A DNA stretch of 12,092 bases from Acidobacteriota bacterium. GTDB taxonomy: Bacteria > Acidobacteriota > UBA6911 > JACQSX01. The DNA lies in NCBI GenBank assembly GCA_016199665.1, contig JACQGG010000247.1:1-12092 (forward strand), given 5' to 3'. The notes below the pieces were generated by a model. It had not been told where the DNA came from and made no database searches. It saw only the letters and a program-made list of their open reading frames with translations. Numbering within the stretch: position 1 is the stretch's first letter; each line of letters starts with the position of its first letter. Positions 1 to 6,316 of this stretch are shown piece by piece. Both the position numbers and the translations under genes were made by a program.

Positions 1-918
1 AATGAATAGCCACGAGAAGGCGCCGCCCATCAGGCTGGTTCCCATCTGGGCGCTAAAGGCGTAGATCTCCTTGCCAAGCCAGTAGCCCGCAAAAGGTAAG
101 GGAATGAGCGCCCACATGGCGATAAAGTTTCCCACATAGCCCATCCAGTCATAGTGGGCGCGTTCGGAATCCGATCGCGCCACCAGGAAGCGGATCGCCG
201 CATAGGCAGCCGCAATGCCGCCGCCGAAGGCGACGTTTGCGATGAGGCGGTGAATGTTGATGGGCCACCAGAGAGGATTTTGGATCGCCTGCGAGAGCAA
301 GACCGTGGTCCCTTGCCCGGCCACGCCTGCCGGGCTCATCATGAAGGTTGCCCAGGCGTTGGCAATGCACATGAGGACGGTGCCGACCAGGTTGAGGAGC
401 GCCCCCGCTGCAATGTGCAACCACTTGAGACGTCCCTTCATCGCCTCCCACGCGTGGTAATAGATCACCAGAAGAATCGAGTCGACAACAATGCAAGCTG
501 CGTAGGGCAGATAGGTCGGCGAGAAGATCGCGCCAAGGTAGCTCATGAAGCGCGGATAGAGAAGAACAAGGCCGGCCAGCCCCAGCAGACCAAAAACAGC
601 GGTTGCGGTGAAGGCGAGCGCGAGGAGGCGGGTAAATTCCCAGGCCAGGCGGTCATATTTTTCATCGTGGGTCGCGGCCCCAATGATCTCAACGATCAAC
701 GCGAAGATCGGCACGCCAAGGACGAACGCTGCAAACATGAGGTGGAGCTCCATGACGAGCCACACAATCGTGCGCGAGTCCAGAAGGGGAGTGGCGGCGT
801 AATCCCCCCTCAGTCTGGGCAGCAGCAGCAAGAGGAGCACGGCCGCAACAACCAACAGGATTCCAACCTTGGCCAGCGACATCAGAAGGTGGTGTCTAAC
901 TTCGCGTCCCGCGCTCAT
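1..918 (-). CDS. Cytochrome bd-like oxidase subunit I (CydA family), C-terminus cut off by window edge
   Basis: An open frame of 306 codons runs from an ATG at 918 to base 1 with no stop, so the gene continues beyond the window. The product is strongly hydrophobic, with about seven membrane segments. CydA-family signs are a histidine at residue 59 inside an early helix (MELHLMFAAFVLG), probably equivalent to the heme-ligand His19 of E. coli CydA; ANAWATFMMSPAG at about 186-198, matching the family's ANGWMQNPVG region; and a second helix histidine at 223 (NIHRLIANVAFGG), a candidate for His186. An added N-terminal helix (residues 15-33) precedes the usual first helix. This resembles the divergent bd-like subunits of Nitrospirota and relatives rather than classical quinol oxidases. 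The family reduces O2 in the cytoplasmic membrane; the electron donor here is unknown. A GAGGG ribosome site lies about 10 bases before the ATG. No separate promoter was recognised in the 188 bases upstream. Confidence 0.82.
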   Translation of the reverse strand, partial: MSAGREVRHHLLMSLAKVGILLVVAAVLLLLLLPRLRGDYAATPLLDSRTIVWLVMELHLMFAAFVLGVPIFALIVEIIGAATHDEKYDRLAWEFTRLLALAFTATAVFGLLGLAGLVLLYPRFMSYLGAIFSPTYLPYAACIVVDSILLVIYYHAWEAMKGRLKWLHIAAGALLNLVGTVLMCIANAWATFMMSPAGVAGQGTTVLLSQAIQNPLWWPINIHRLIANVAFGGGIAAAYAAIRFLVARSDSERAHYDWMGYVGNFIAMWALIPLPFAGYWLGKEIYAFSAQMGTSLMGGAFSWLFI

Positions 919-1106
919 AGACCGCTATCCCTCGGCATTCCGCGCTGCCGGATTCCTCTGACCTGCGTGAAGGTGGCTTGACACCCACGTTGGGCGCCGG
1001 CATGCGCAGCGTGTAGCAGGGAATGAAGCTCAGACTGGAGAGAACGTTGCCCACAAAATGCGCAATTCAGTCTCTTGGATAAAGCCACCCGGCTGTGCAG
1101 CGACTC

Positions 1107-2231
1107 CTACAGAGTCTCCACAACACGAAAGAGGGAATAGAAACCAAGGTGGTCAAGTGACGGAACATCGTAGGCGCCATTCGTCATTGCCCAGTCCGCC
1201 AGACTGAGATTTCGCCAACCCCGCCGTGGGCGTCCCAGACCGCTCTCGTCGAAAACAAACTGCAAGTCAGAGCAATGTTCGTATTCTTGGACCAGCTCCG
1301 GCGGAAAACTGAGTGGCAAGATTTGCCTCTGGCGAAGTTCCGATCTCGGTGTGCCCAGGAGGACCAGGTCATGGCTGTTCAACAGACCCTGTTCTTGGAA
1401 ATCGAGGATCTTGAACCAGCGTGTCCATTCCAACTCCACATACTCCCGGGTTTGGTATGACTGCTGCTGATTAAAACCACACCCCTGATTTATGTGAACG
1501 AAACCCCGCCTCGGAATACTGACACCACGGCACCTGGCGGCCTTGGGCCCACGAAGTGACACCAGAATAAACCCATCATCCTTGACAATGCGCCTCCATT
1601 CTTTGAGCCACTTTTCTTGTGCTCCCTCATCCAGATTTGTGAAGAATGCAAACGAATAGATGAGGTCAAAGTGCGCATCTGGAAACGGCGTGGGTGAGGT
1701 CTGATTCAGGATACACTCGTAGACCTGCAGATTTCTCTGGCACCAGGCCACCAACTCAGCCTCACAATCACATCCGTACAGGCGCGCTCCCCGTACGTAT
1801 GGGGGCATAAAGTTCAGCGTCCGACCGCAGCCGCAGGCAAAATCCAGGATGCGCTCAAATGAACCGAGATGGTAGCCATTGCCCCTCAGAAAGTGAAATA
1901 TCGTACTTGCGCTTCTCACACCCACTTTTAGGTACTCGGCGGCGTCACTGGGTTTGATTTTCTTTTCGCGAAGCCCTTGGGGTGGAAGTTTAATCACCCT
2001 GCGACAGACGGCATCTTGTGGCTCGCTGGAGCAGATCATTGCTTCCGCCTTGGCTTGACCCGCGTTGCAGTCAACGGAGTTTCCATTTCCCCGACCGGCA
2101 TAGAAGGCCGTGCCTGCCGGCAGGCAGGGAGCAATCCCGAGTTTGCCACCGGCCGCTTCAATACGGCGAACGCCGCCATTGTCACTCTCCGGTTTGTTGA
2201 AATCGCGATCGCTTGTCTTCTCGAGCCGCAT
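1107..2231 (-). CDS. Class I SAM-dependent methyltransferase
   Basis: This 374-residue protein has a Rossmann-type methyltransferase core. Motif I is ILDFACGCGR at 128-137, an acidic strand-2 end lies in YGCDCE (about 152-157), motif IV is FPDAHFDLIYSFAFF at 183-197, and a post-motif strand DGFILVSLRG lies at about 219-228. The C-terminal extension (about 265-374) contains EYVELEWTRWFKILDF, as in methyltransferases of the Methyltransf_25/11 type; the substrate cannot be told. Start choice: an AAGGAGGG ribosome site (2237-2244) sits five bases before this ATG, so the long N-terminus is probably translated. Residues 1-65 look unconserved and low in complexity and include CLPAG, encoded by a perfect 16-bp palindrome; an internal ATG at 2039 would skip this part. 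It is the last gene of the cytochrome-porin operon and may modify a product of that operon or be an unrelated passenger. Confidence 0.85.
   Translation of the reverse strand: MRLEKTSDRDFNKPESDNGGVRRIEAAGGKLGIAPCLPAGTAFYAGRGNGNSVDCNAGQAKAEAMICSSEPQDAVCRRVIKLPPQGLREKKIKPSDAAEYLKVGVRSASTIFHFLRGNGYHLGSFERILDFACGCGRTLNFMPPYVRGARLYGCDCEAELVAWCQRNLQVYECILNQTSPTPFPDAHFDLIYSFAFFTNLDEGAQEKWLKEWRRIVKDDGFILVSLRGPKAARCRGVSIPRRGFVHINQGCGFNQQQSYQTREYVELEWTRWFKILDFQEQGLLNSHDLVLLGTPRSELRQRQILPLSFPPELVQEYEHCSDLQFVFDESGLGRPRRGWRNLSLADWAMTNGAYDVPSLDHLGFYSLFRVVETL
2111..2126. repeat. 16-bp perfect palindrome inside methyltransferase gene
   Basis: TGCCTGCCGGCAGGCA equals its own reverse complement. It encodes CLPAG at residues 36-40 of the methyltransferase, within the weakly conserved N-terminal part. 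From memory, this palindrome and the CLPAG(RQ) peptide recur in many metagenome-derived genomes as a short dispersed repeat that lands in coding regions. The palindrome is seen directly; its membership of that repeat family is recollection that could not be tested here. Confidence 0.6.
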
Positions 2232-2430
2232 GGATTCCCTCCTTGCCCTTGATGGTTAATTGCGTTTCCCGCACATTGCTTGAGAACAAAGCCTGAGTTT
2301 TGCCATCAGGTTCTTGACCGTGCTCTTGTCTTGAGGCGTCGGTTTCCTCCTGCCCCCCCCGAAAGGTCCCTGCTACAATTGCCGCAGATCCTGCCAGCAG
2401 CAAAAGCAACGGTATGAGCGATTCGTTCAT
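2182..2430 (-). CDS. Possible small membrane or exported protein, translationally coupled
   Basis: An 82-codon frame starts at an ATG that overlaps the TGA of the upstream copper protein gene (ATGA), a layout typical of translational coupling. The first 22 residues (MNESLIPLLLLLAGSAAIVAG) form one hydrophobic segment, like a signal peptide or anchor; the remainder is charged and has no motif I recognise. The frame runs 50 bases into the methyltransferase gene. It contains a run of eight G (2353-2360, minus strand). If that run is read in the methyltransferase frame instead, the peptide would end at a TAA about 30 bases before the methyltransferase ATG, which would be a tidier arrangement. No separate good ribosome site is visible. 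The coupling and hydrophobic start support a real gene; the overlap and lack of homology argue for caution. Confidence 0.4.
   Translation of the reverse strand: MNESLIPLLLLLAGSAAIVAGTFRGGQEETDASRQEHGQEPDGKTQALFSSNVRETQLTIKGKEGIHAAREDKRSRFQQTGE
2353..2360 (-). repeat. Poly-G tract of eight in small coupled ORF
   Basis: Eight consecutive C on the plus strand (G on the coding strand) fall at codons 24-26 of the small coupled frame. A one-base length change would swap the C-terminal 56 residues for a basic tail that stops before the methyltransferase start. It could be a sequencing or assembly slip, a slippery tract, or neutral. Confidence 0.5.
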
Positions 2431-3269
2431 CTCTTCATTTCCAGGTCGACGACCGTGAAGCCGTCCTTTTCGACCACGACCTTGCGGCTCAATGGGGGGA
2501 GCTTTTCATGCCAGGCCCGGAGCAGGTACTGGCCAGGCGATATGTTGCCGATTTCGTACCGCCCTTGTTTGTCGGTTGTCGCGAAATAGGGGGTCTCCGT
2601 CACGATCACATAGGCTGACATTTCGGCGTGAACATTGCATAACAGAGCCACTACACCTGGCTGGTCGAATACCACGTGTTTGATGGTCCCTTTAGGATAG
2701 GTTCCCAGGTTAAAGCGCTTGGTTTTCGACGGCGAAAAGACGCTGTGGCGCACCTCGTCGCTGTTCGGAAAAGCCACCCGCGTCCCCTTCAGGGCCGGCA
2801 GGACATGCGGCACAAAGGTCAGATTGAGCTGGTCGATGAGCGTGTCCTTTGTGGGAAGGGAGTAATCCTTGACGGGCTGATCCGGGGCGCGGTCCAGGTA
2901 CACCACAACGTCGCTGTTGTCCTTGACTCCACTGCAGGTGACTTTCCCCCGGAGGCCGGAGGCCTCACCTGAGGCAGCGGCCGCCCCCATCAGCACCACG
3001 ACAAGCAGTGTTCTCAAAATGCCCTTGGAGTGGGCGGTCCTGGCAACAACACAGGCGCCCGTCAGCATCGCGACAAGCAGCGTTCTCAAAATGCGGCTCA
3101 TTGGCGTCATCCGATCGTCTCTCCTTCCTAACCCGTCTGCCCGGTCTCGGGCGGAAGGCGCCACATGCAGGCCCTCAAGATGATGAGCTTTCTTCCGCTG
3201 GGACCTGAGGCCCCGGTAGAAAACTGCTGCCTCGATCATCACACCGATAAGGATCGAAACGATTGCCAT
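2427..3269 (-). CDS. Secreted cupredoxin-type (plastocyanin-like) copper protein with C-terminal beta-sandwich domain
   Basis: The C-terminal part is a type-1 copper protein. NSDEVRHSVFS supplies a histidine, and LLCNVHAEMSAYV supplies cysteine, histidine and methionine with C-x2-H-x2-M spacing (H175, C211, H214, M217 in the 280-residue form). After the copper loop, a carboxypeptidase-regulatory or CnaB-like strand set follows (DKQGRYEIGNISPGQYLLRA). Proteins annotated as methylamine utilization or plastocyanin-like share this plan. It probably carries electrons in the periplasm. Two starts are plausible. The ATG at 3269 has a GGAGAGG site and adds a membrane segment (MAIVSILIGVMIEAAVFY). The ATG at 3110 has an AAGGAGAG site and begins directly with a signal peptide, giving a more normal 227-residue secreted protein. 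The signal peptide region is tandemly duplicated (72-bp period). The gene lies 26 bases after the cytochrome-porin stop, so the two are likely cotranscribed. Confidence 0.85.
   Translation of the reverse strand: MAIVSILIGVMIEAAVFYRGLRSQRKKAHHLEGLHVAPSARDRADGLGRRDDRMTPMSRILRTLLVAMLTGACVVARTAHSKGILRTLLVVVLMGAAAASGEASGLRGKVTCSGVKDNSDVVVYLDRAPDQPVKDYSLPTKDTLIDQLNLTFVPHVLPALKGTRVAFPNSDEVRHSVFSPSKTKRFNLGTYPKGTIKHVVFDQPGVVALLCNVHAEMSAYVIVTETPYFATTDKQGRYEIGNISPGQYLLRAWHEKLPPLSRKVVVEKDGFTVVDLEMKR
2986..3094 (-). repeat. 72-bp-period tandem duplication of signal-peptide coding sequence
   Basis: The 37-bp segments 2986-3022 and 3058-3094 match at 33 of 37 positions, exactly 72 bp (24 codons) apart. At protein level they encode RILRTLLVAMLTGA and GILRTLLVVVLMGA, two successive signal-peptide cores in one protein. 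The reading frame is kept. Confidence 0.85.
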
Positions 3270-3295
3270 GGCGCCTCTCCTCTCTGCGGCCGATC

Positions 3296-4732
3296 TCAAT
3301 ACGCGAAATCCAGCCGGAATTGCGCGCGGGTGTCGTTGCCGCTGTCAAACCGTCGAAAGTCCCGCAGCGGATCTGTCTTGCTGTTGCGGCTGACTACGCC
3401 TTCGATTGACAGCCGGACGTTGGCTCGAATCATGGTGGAACTGTGGAGGGTCCAGCGATAGAACGCTTTGCCGAAGTTCGGATTGAGGTTTTCGAACCGC
3501 ACCGCCGGTATCAGCCAAGGGTACAGAACGTAGCGGGCTTCCACCAGCGTGATGATCTCGTCGAAGTTCCGGGAGATGTTTTCAATCTTGTCCCGGTTCA
3601 ATTGGACTCCCGCCAGGATGTTGCCTTTTCCGATCGATGCGTCGATCTTGGCGCCCACACGATGGAACGTGTTGCCGTCGCGCACGAACTCCTCCCTGCT
3701 GCCTCGCGTCACCAGCGTGGGAGCCGCCCCTCGATAGTAGAAAGCGCCCACGGTAACGGAGTTGTCCACAAAGTTGTCCGCCTGCTGTAGCTCGTCGGTC
3801 GGGGCGCCGCCTCCGAGCACTCCCATACCGCCGATCTTGTAGTTGCCCCCCAGATAGAAATCCTTGTTGGAGTTGTTCTCGAAGTTGGTCCGACCCGCGG
3901 CAGCCAGGGCTGCCTGCAACCTGCTGTTGAAGCCCGCCACAGTTGAACCGAAAGCGCCTGCACCCGGAGGTGTGCCCGCGTCACGGCCGTTCACCAGTCC
4001 CGCAAACCAGTCCAGGCCGCCCTTGTTCGCCGGGCCTTCGACACTGCCCCACACTTCCAGGCCGCGCTGGTTGGGCGACAGCGAGAATGAGTTTCCGCTG
4101 GGAGGCATGCCATATCGGTTGGACAGGTAATCGCTGACACGCATCAGCCGCAAACGCGTGGGGGTGAGAACCGCTCGCGGTTCAAACAGCCCGCCGGTCA
4201 CGTTGAATTTGTTGCTCGGGTGATTGTACTGGGCAAAAGCCCGCGGCAGGGCGGCGCCAAAACCGGTGGGTATCGTGCCCCCATCGATGACTTCCAGTTC
4301 CGCGAAAAAGGAGATCGACTCCCCCAACGTGCCGGCGCCGAGAATGTAAAGTTCATTGAGGCCGTCGAATTCGTTGGTAATCGTCGCGCTGGGATTGACC
4401 CGGAACTGCGAACTGAGCCAGAAGGCCGCAACCGACCCGCCGGGAATGTCCGACGGCCAGAGCGACTTGGGAAAGACCTGCTTCCACGCCGGGGCCCCCA
4501 GGCTCACCGGCGGGACCTTGACGAATTTATCCTCGCCGCCGGGCATCCGATACCCGCTGGCCTTGTAAGCTTTCCCAAAAGCGTTCAAGACGGGGTAGGC
4601 CACGTGACAGGTGGAGCAACTGGTGGCGTACTTGCGAGCGAACGCCGGAATGGCGAGGGCATCGGCCGAAAAGATCCAGACCAGGCTGCACAACACGAAA
4701 CACTGAAGAATAAGTCCGAATAACCTTTGCAT
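3296..4732 (-). CDS. Outer-membrane monoheme cytochrome c-porin fusion, Cyc2-like
   Basis: The 478-residue product begins with a signal peptide (MQRLFGLILQCFV to about SADALA, residues 1-27), followed at once by a c-type heme site CSTCH (C39, C42, H43) in the context ATSCSTCHVAYPVLNAFGKAYKASGY. CxxCH followed by P-x-LN-x-FG-x-x-x-K-x-x-GY is the N-terminal signature of Cyc2-type fused cytochrome-porins. The remaining 400 or so residues are rich in alternating, aromatic-ended strands, Gly and Asn, and end in RLDFAY, a terminal aromatic typical of beta-barrel outer-membrane proteins. Cyc2 itself moves electrons from extracellular Fe(II) inward; for this protein that role is inference, and related monoheme porins of unknown substrate exist. 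The ATG at 4732 was chosen over an upstream one because AGGAGGTG lies four bases before it and the signal peptide then starts properly. A sigma54 promoter lies just upstream. Confidence 0.85.
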   Translation of the reverse strand: MQRLFGLILQCFVLCSLVWIFSADALAIPAFARKYATSCSTCHVAYPVLNAFGKAYKASGYRMPGGEDKFVKVPPVSLGAPAWKQVFPKSLWPSDIPGGSVAAFWLSSQFRVNPSATITNEFDGLNELYILGAGTLGESISFFAELEVIDGGTIPTGFGAALPRAFAQYNHPSNKFNVTGGLFEPRAVLTPTRLRLMRVSDYLSNRYGMPPSGNSFSLSPNQRGLEVWGSVEGPANKGGLDWFAGLVNGRDAGTPPGAGAFGSTVAGFNSRLQAALAAAGRTNFENNSNKDFYLGGNYKIGGMGVLGGGAPTDELQQADNFVDNSVTVGAFYYRGAAPTLVTRGSREEFVRDGNTFHRVGAKIDASIGKGNILAGVQLNRDKIENISRNFDEIITLVEARYVLYPWLIPAVRFENLNPNFGKAFYRWTLHSSTMIRANVRLSIEGVVSRNSKTDPLRDFRRFDSGNDTRAQFRLDFAY

Positions 4733-4736
4733 GAAG

Positions 4737-4744
4737 CACCTCCT
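4737..4744 (-). promoter_or_regulatory. Strong ribosome binding site that fixes the cytochrome-porin start
   Basis: AGGAGGTG on the minus strand lies four bases before the ATG at 4732. This full anti-SD match decides the start against the in-frame ATG at 4777, which would also fall upstream of the predicted transcription start. Confidence 0.85.
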
Positions 4745-4767
4745 AAGTTGTGTGCAGGCACGCGCCT

Positions 4768-4784
4768 TGCAAATCAAGAACCAA
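4768..4784 (-). promoter_or_regulatory. Sigma54 (RpoN) promoter of the cytochrome-porin operon
   Basis: The minus strand reads TTGGTTCTTGATTTGCA. GG (-24) and GC (-12) have exactly ten bases between them, with the TTGCA block intact, as in the RpoN consensus YTGGCACGNNNNTTGCW; the ACG part is degenerate. The predicted start of transcription is near 4757, giving a 25-base leader that contains the ribosome site. The gene just upstream encodes an NtrC-type activator, which fits. Confidence 0.75.
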
Positions 4785-4863
4785 TCGACTGCGGGGCGGC
4801 CACGATCTTTGCAAATCCCTCGCTTGTCAGGAGATTATGATTGGGGCTGAACGGAGAGGAATG

Positions 4864-4879
4864 GAGCGTTAAAGCGCTC
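4864..4879. repeat. Short inverted repeat, possible second activator site
   Basis: GAGCG and CGCTC arms are separated by six bases (TTAAAG). Centred about 115 bases upstream of the predicted sigma54 transcription start, it could be a second upstream activator site or a weak hairpin after RR2. No T-run follows, so it is not a convincing terminator. Confidence 0.35.
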
Positions 4880-4894
4880 TACGGTTCTGTTTCA

Positions 4895-4912
4895 TGTCGC
4901 AAAGGTGCGACA
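4895..4912. promoter_or_regulatory. Probable upstream activator site (UAS) for NtrC-type regulator
   Basis: A perfect inverted repeat, TGTCGCA-AAGG-TGCGACA, has 7-bp arms and a 4-bp gap. Its centre is about 146 bases upstream of the predicted sigma54 transcription start, within the usual distance for enhancer sites bound by Fis-type helix-turn-helix dimers. It lies outside all genes, between RR2 and the cytochrome-porin promoter. RR2 is the most likely binder, by position only. Confidence 0.65.
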
Positions 4913-4934
4913 CTGTCACCTGAAAGGCCACTGT

Positions 4935-6314
4935 TTACCTGAACTTCCTTGAAAAGAAACCGTATTTTTTCATAATCCGGTGGAACACGGTCCGCGGCAG
5001 GTTCGCCATGCGAGAGGCCTGGCTCACATTGCCGGCCGTTCGCTCAAGCAAACGCGTAATGTAAACTTTCTCGAAGGTCTCAACCGCTTCGCGCTTGGCC
5101 TCCTGGAAACTCTTTCGCTCATAACCCGACAGAATAGGCGTCACGTCCGAGTCAAGCAGGACAGGCGGCAGGTCGAGCAGTGAAACTTGATGTCCTTCCC
5201 CCAGAGAGACGGCGCGCTCGATCACGTTTCTAAGCTCCCGAACGTTGCCCGGCCAGTGGTAACGCTCCAGCGCCACCAAGGCTGCGCTGGAAATCGTCTC
5301 CACTGGCTTGCAGAATTTGACCCGAAATTCCTCAAGAAAGCGCCGGGCAAGAACGGGGATATCTTCTTTTCGGTCTCGCAAAGGCGGCAGATGGATTAAC
5401 ACCACGTTCAGCCGGTAGAAGAGGTCCTTGCGAAAGCTTTCTTCTTGAACCATGGACTGAAGGTCGCGGTTGGATGCGCTCACGACGCGGACATCGATGC
5501 CGGTTAGCTTGAGCGCTCCCAGGCGGCGCAACTTTCGCTCCTGCAGAATGCGCAATAGTTTCGACTGGATATTGGGAGAGAGGTTGCCGATTTCATCAAA
5601 AAACGCGGTGCCTCCATTGGCGCTTTCCAGGAGCCCCTGCTTGGAACTGTTGGCGCCGGTGAAGGCTCCACGCTCATATCCGAAGAGTTCGCTTTCCATC
5701 AGGGTTTCTGGAAGCGAAGCGCAGTCAATGGGGACAAAAGCGCCTTTGGATCGCCCGCTGTTCCGATGCAGGGCTCGAGCAAACAGTTCTTTGCCGGTCC
5801 CGCTCTCACCTTGAATCAACACATTGACATCCAGAGCCGCTACTTTGCGGACCACCTCAAGGGCACGCAGCAGGGGGGAGCTTTCCCCGATAATCTCCCT
5901 GTAATCGCCCGTATGCGCGGGTGGGACGCCGGAGCGGGCCACCACACTCCGATAGTGAATGCAGCGCTCCACGGTGCAGAGCAGATGGCTCATGGAGAAC
6001 GGTTTGGGAATATAGTCAAAAGCTCCCTGGCTGACAGCGTGCAAGGCGGTTTCCAGAGTGGCATAGGCGGTGATGATGAGGACGGGCACGTCTGGTTGCG
6101 TTTCGTGCGCCAGCGCCATCAACTCGATCCCAGACATCTCGGGCATTTTAAGGTCGACAATCAGTAGATCGTACCGTCTCTGGCGGATCAGTTGCAGCGC
6201 CTCTACCGGATTGCCGGTGGTATCGACGGCATAGCCTTCTTGCATTAAAACCTTATGACAGCTTTTCAGCATCGCCGTCTCATCGTCGACGACCAGAATT
6301 TTGAACGGCTCCAA
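4935..6314 (-). CDS. NtrC-family sigma54-dependent response regulator (RR2)
   Basis: The 459 residues show the standard three domains. The receiver (about 4-120) has acidic DDE at 10-12, phosphoacceptor D54 and K104. The AAA+ activator domain has Walker A GESGTGKE (169-176), the sigma54-contact loop GAFTGA (216-221) and Walker B GGTAFFDE (234-241). A C-terminal Fis-type helix-turn-helix is GNVSQASRMANLPRTVFHRIMKKYG. All key residues are present, so it should respond to phosphorylation, hydrolyse ATP and open RpoN promoters. The start is a TTG: AGGAGGT, embedded in the last codons and stop of HK2, lies four bases before it, and no better start exists. The gap to HK2 is two bases, so HK2 is its likely partner. 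Its stop is followed directly by the probable activator site and the sigma54 promoter of the cytochrome-porin operon, the most likely target. Confidence 0.95.
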   Translation of the reverse strand: MEPFKILVVDDETAMLKSCHKVLMQEGYAVDTTGNPVEALQLIRQRRYDLLIVDLKMPEMSGIELMALAHETQPDVPVLIITAYATLETALHAVSQGAFDYIPKPFSMSHLLCTVERCIHYRSVVARSGVPPAHTGDYREIIGESSPLLRALEVVRKVAALDVNVLIQGESGTGKELFARALHRNSGRSKGAFVPIDCASLPETLMESELFGYERGAFTGANSSKQGLLESANGGTAFFDEIGNLSPNIQSKLLRILQERKLRRLGALKLTGIDVRVVSASNRDLQSMVQEESFRKDLFYRLNVVLIHLPPLRDRKEDIPVLARRFLEEFRVKFCKPVETISSAALVALERYHWPGNVRELRNVIERAVSLGEGHQVSLLDLPPVLLDSDVTPILSGYERKSFQEAKREAVETFEKVYITRLLERTAGNVSQASRMANLPRTVFHRIMKKYGFFSRKFR

Positions 6315-6316
6315 AT

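Noticed and set aside
154..981. Plus-strand open frame of 275 codons opposite the bd-like oxidase gene
   Set aside because: Its translation is a charged, low-complexity sequence without domains; the minus-strand frame in the same place has clear CydA-family motifs and membrane helices.
1081..1094. Small hairpin AGCCGGGTGGCTTT after the methyltransferase, as a terminator
   Set aside because: The stem is only four or five pairs and the T-run has three bases; too weak to call.
4807..4817. Second GATTTGCAAAG motif as an additional sigma54 -12 element
   Set aside because: No GG lies ten bases upstream of the GC, so the required -24 element is missing.
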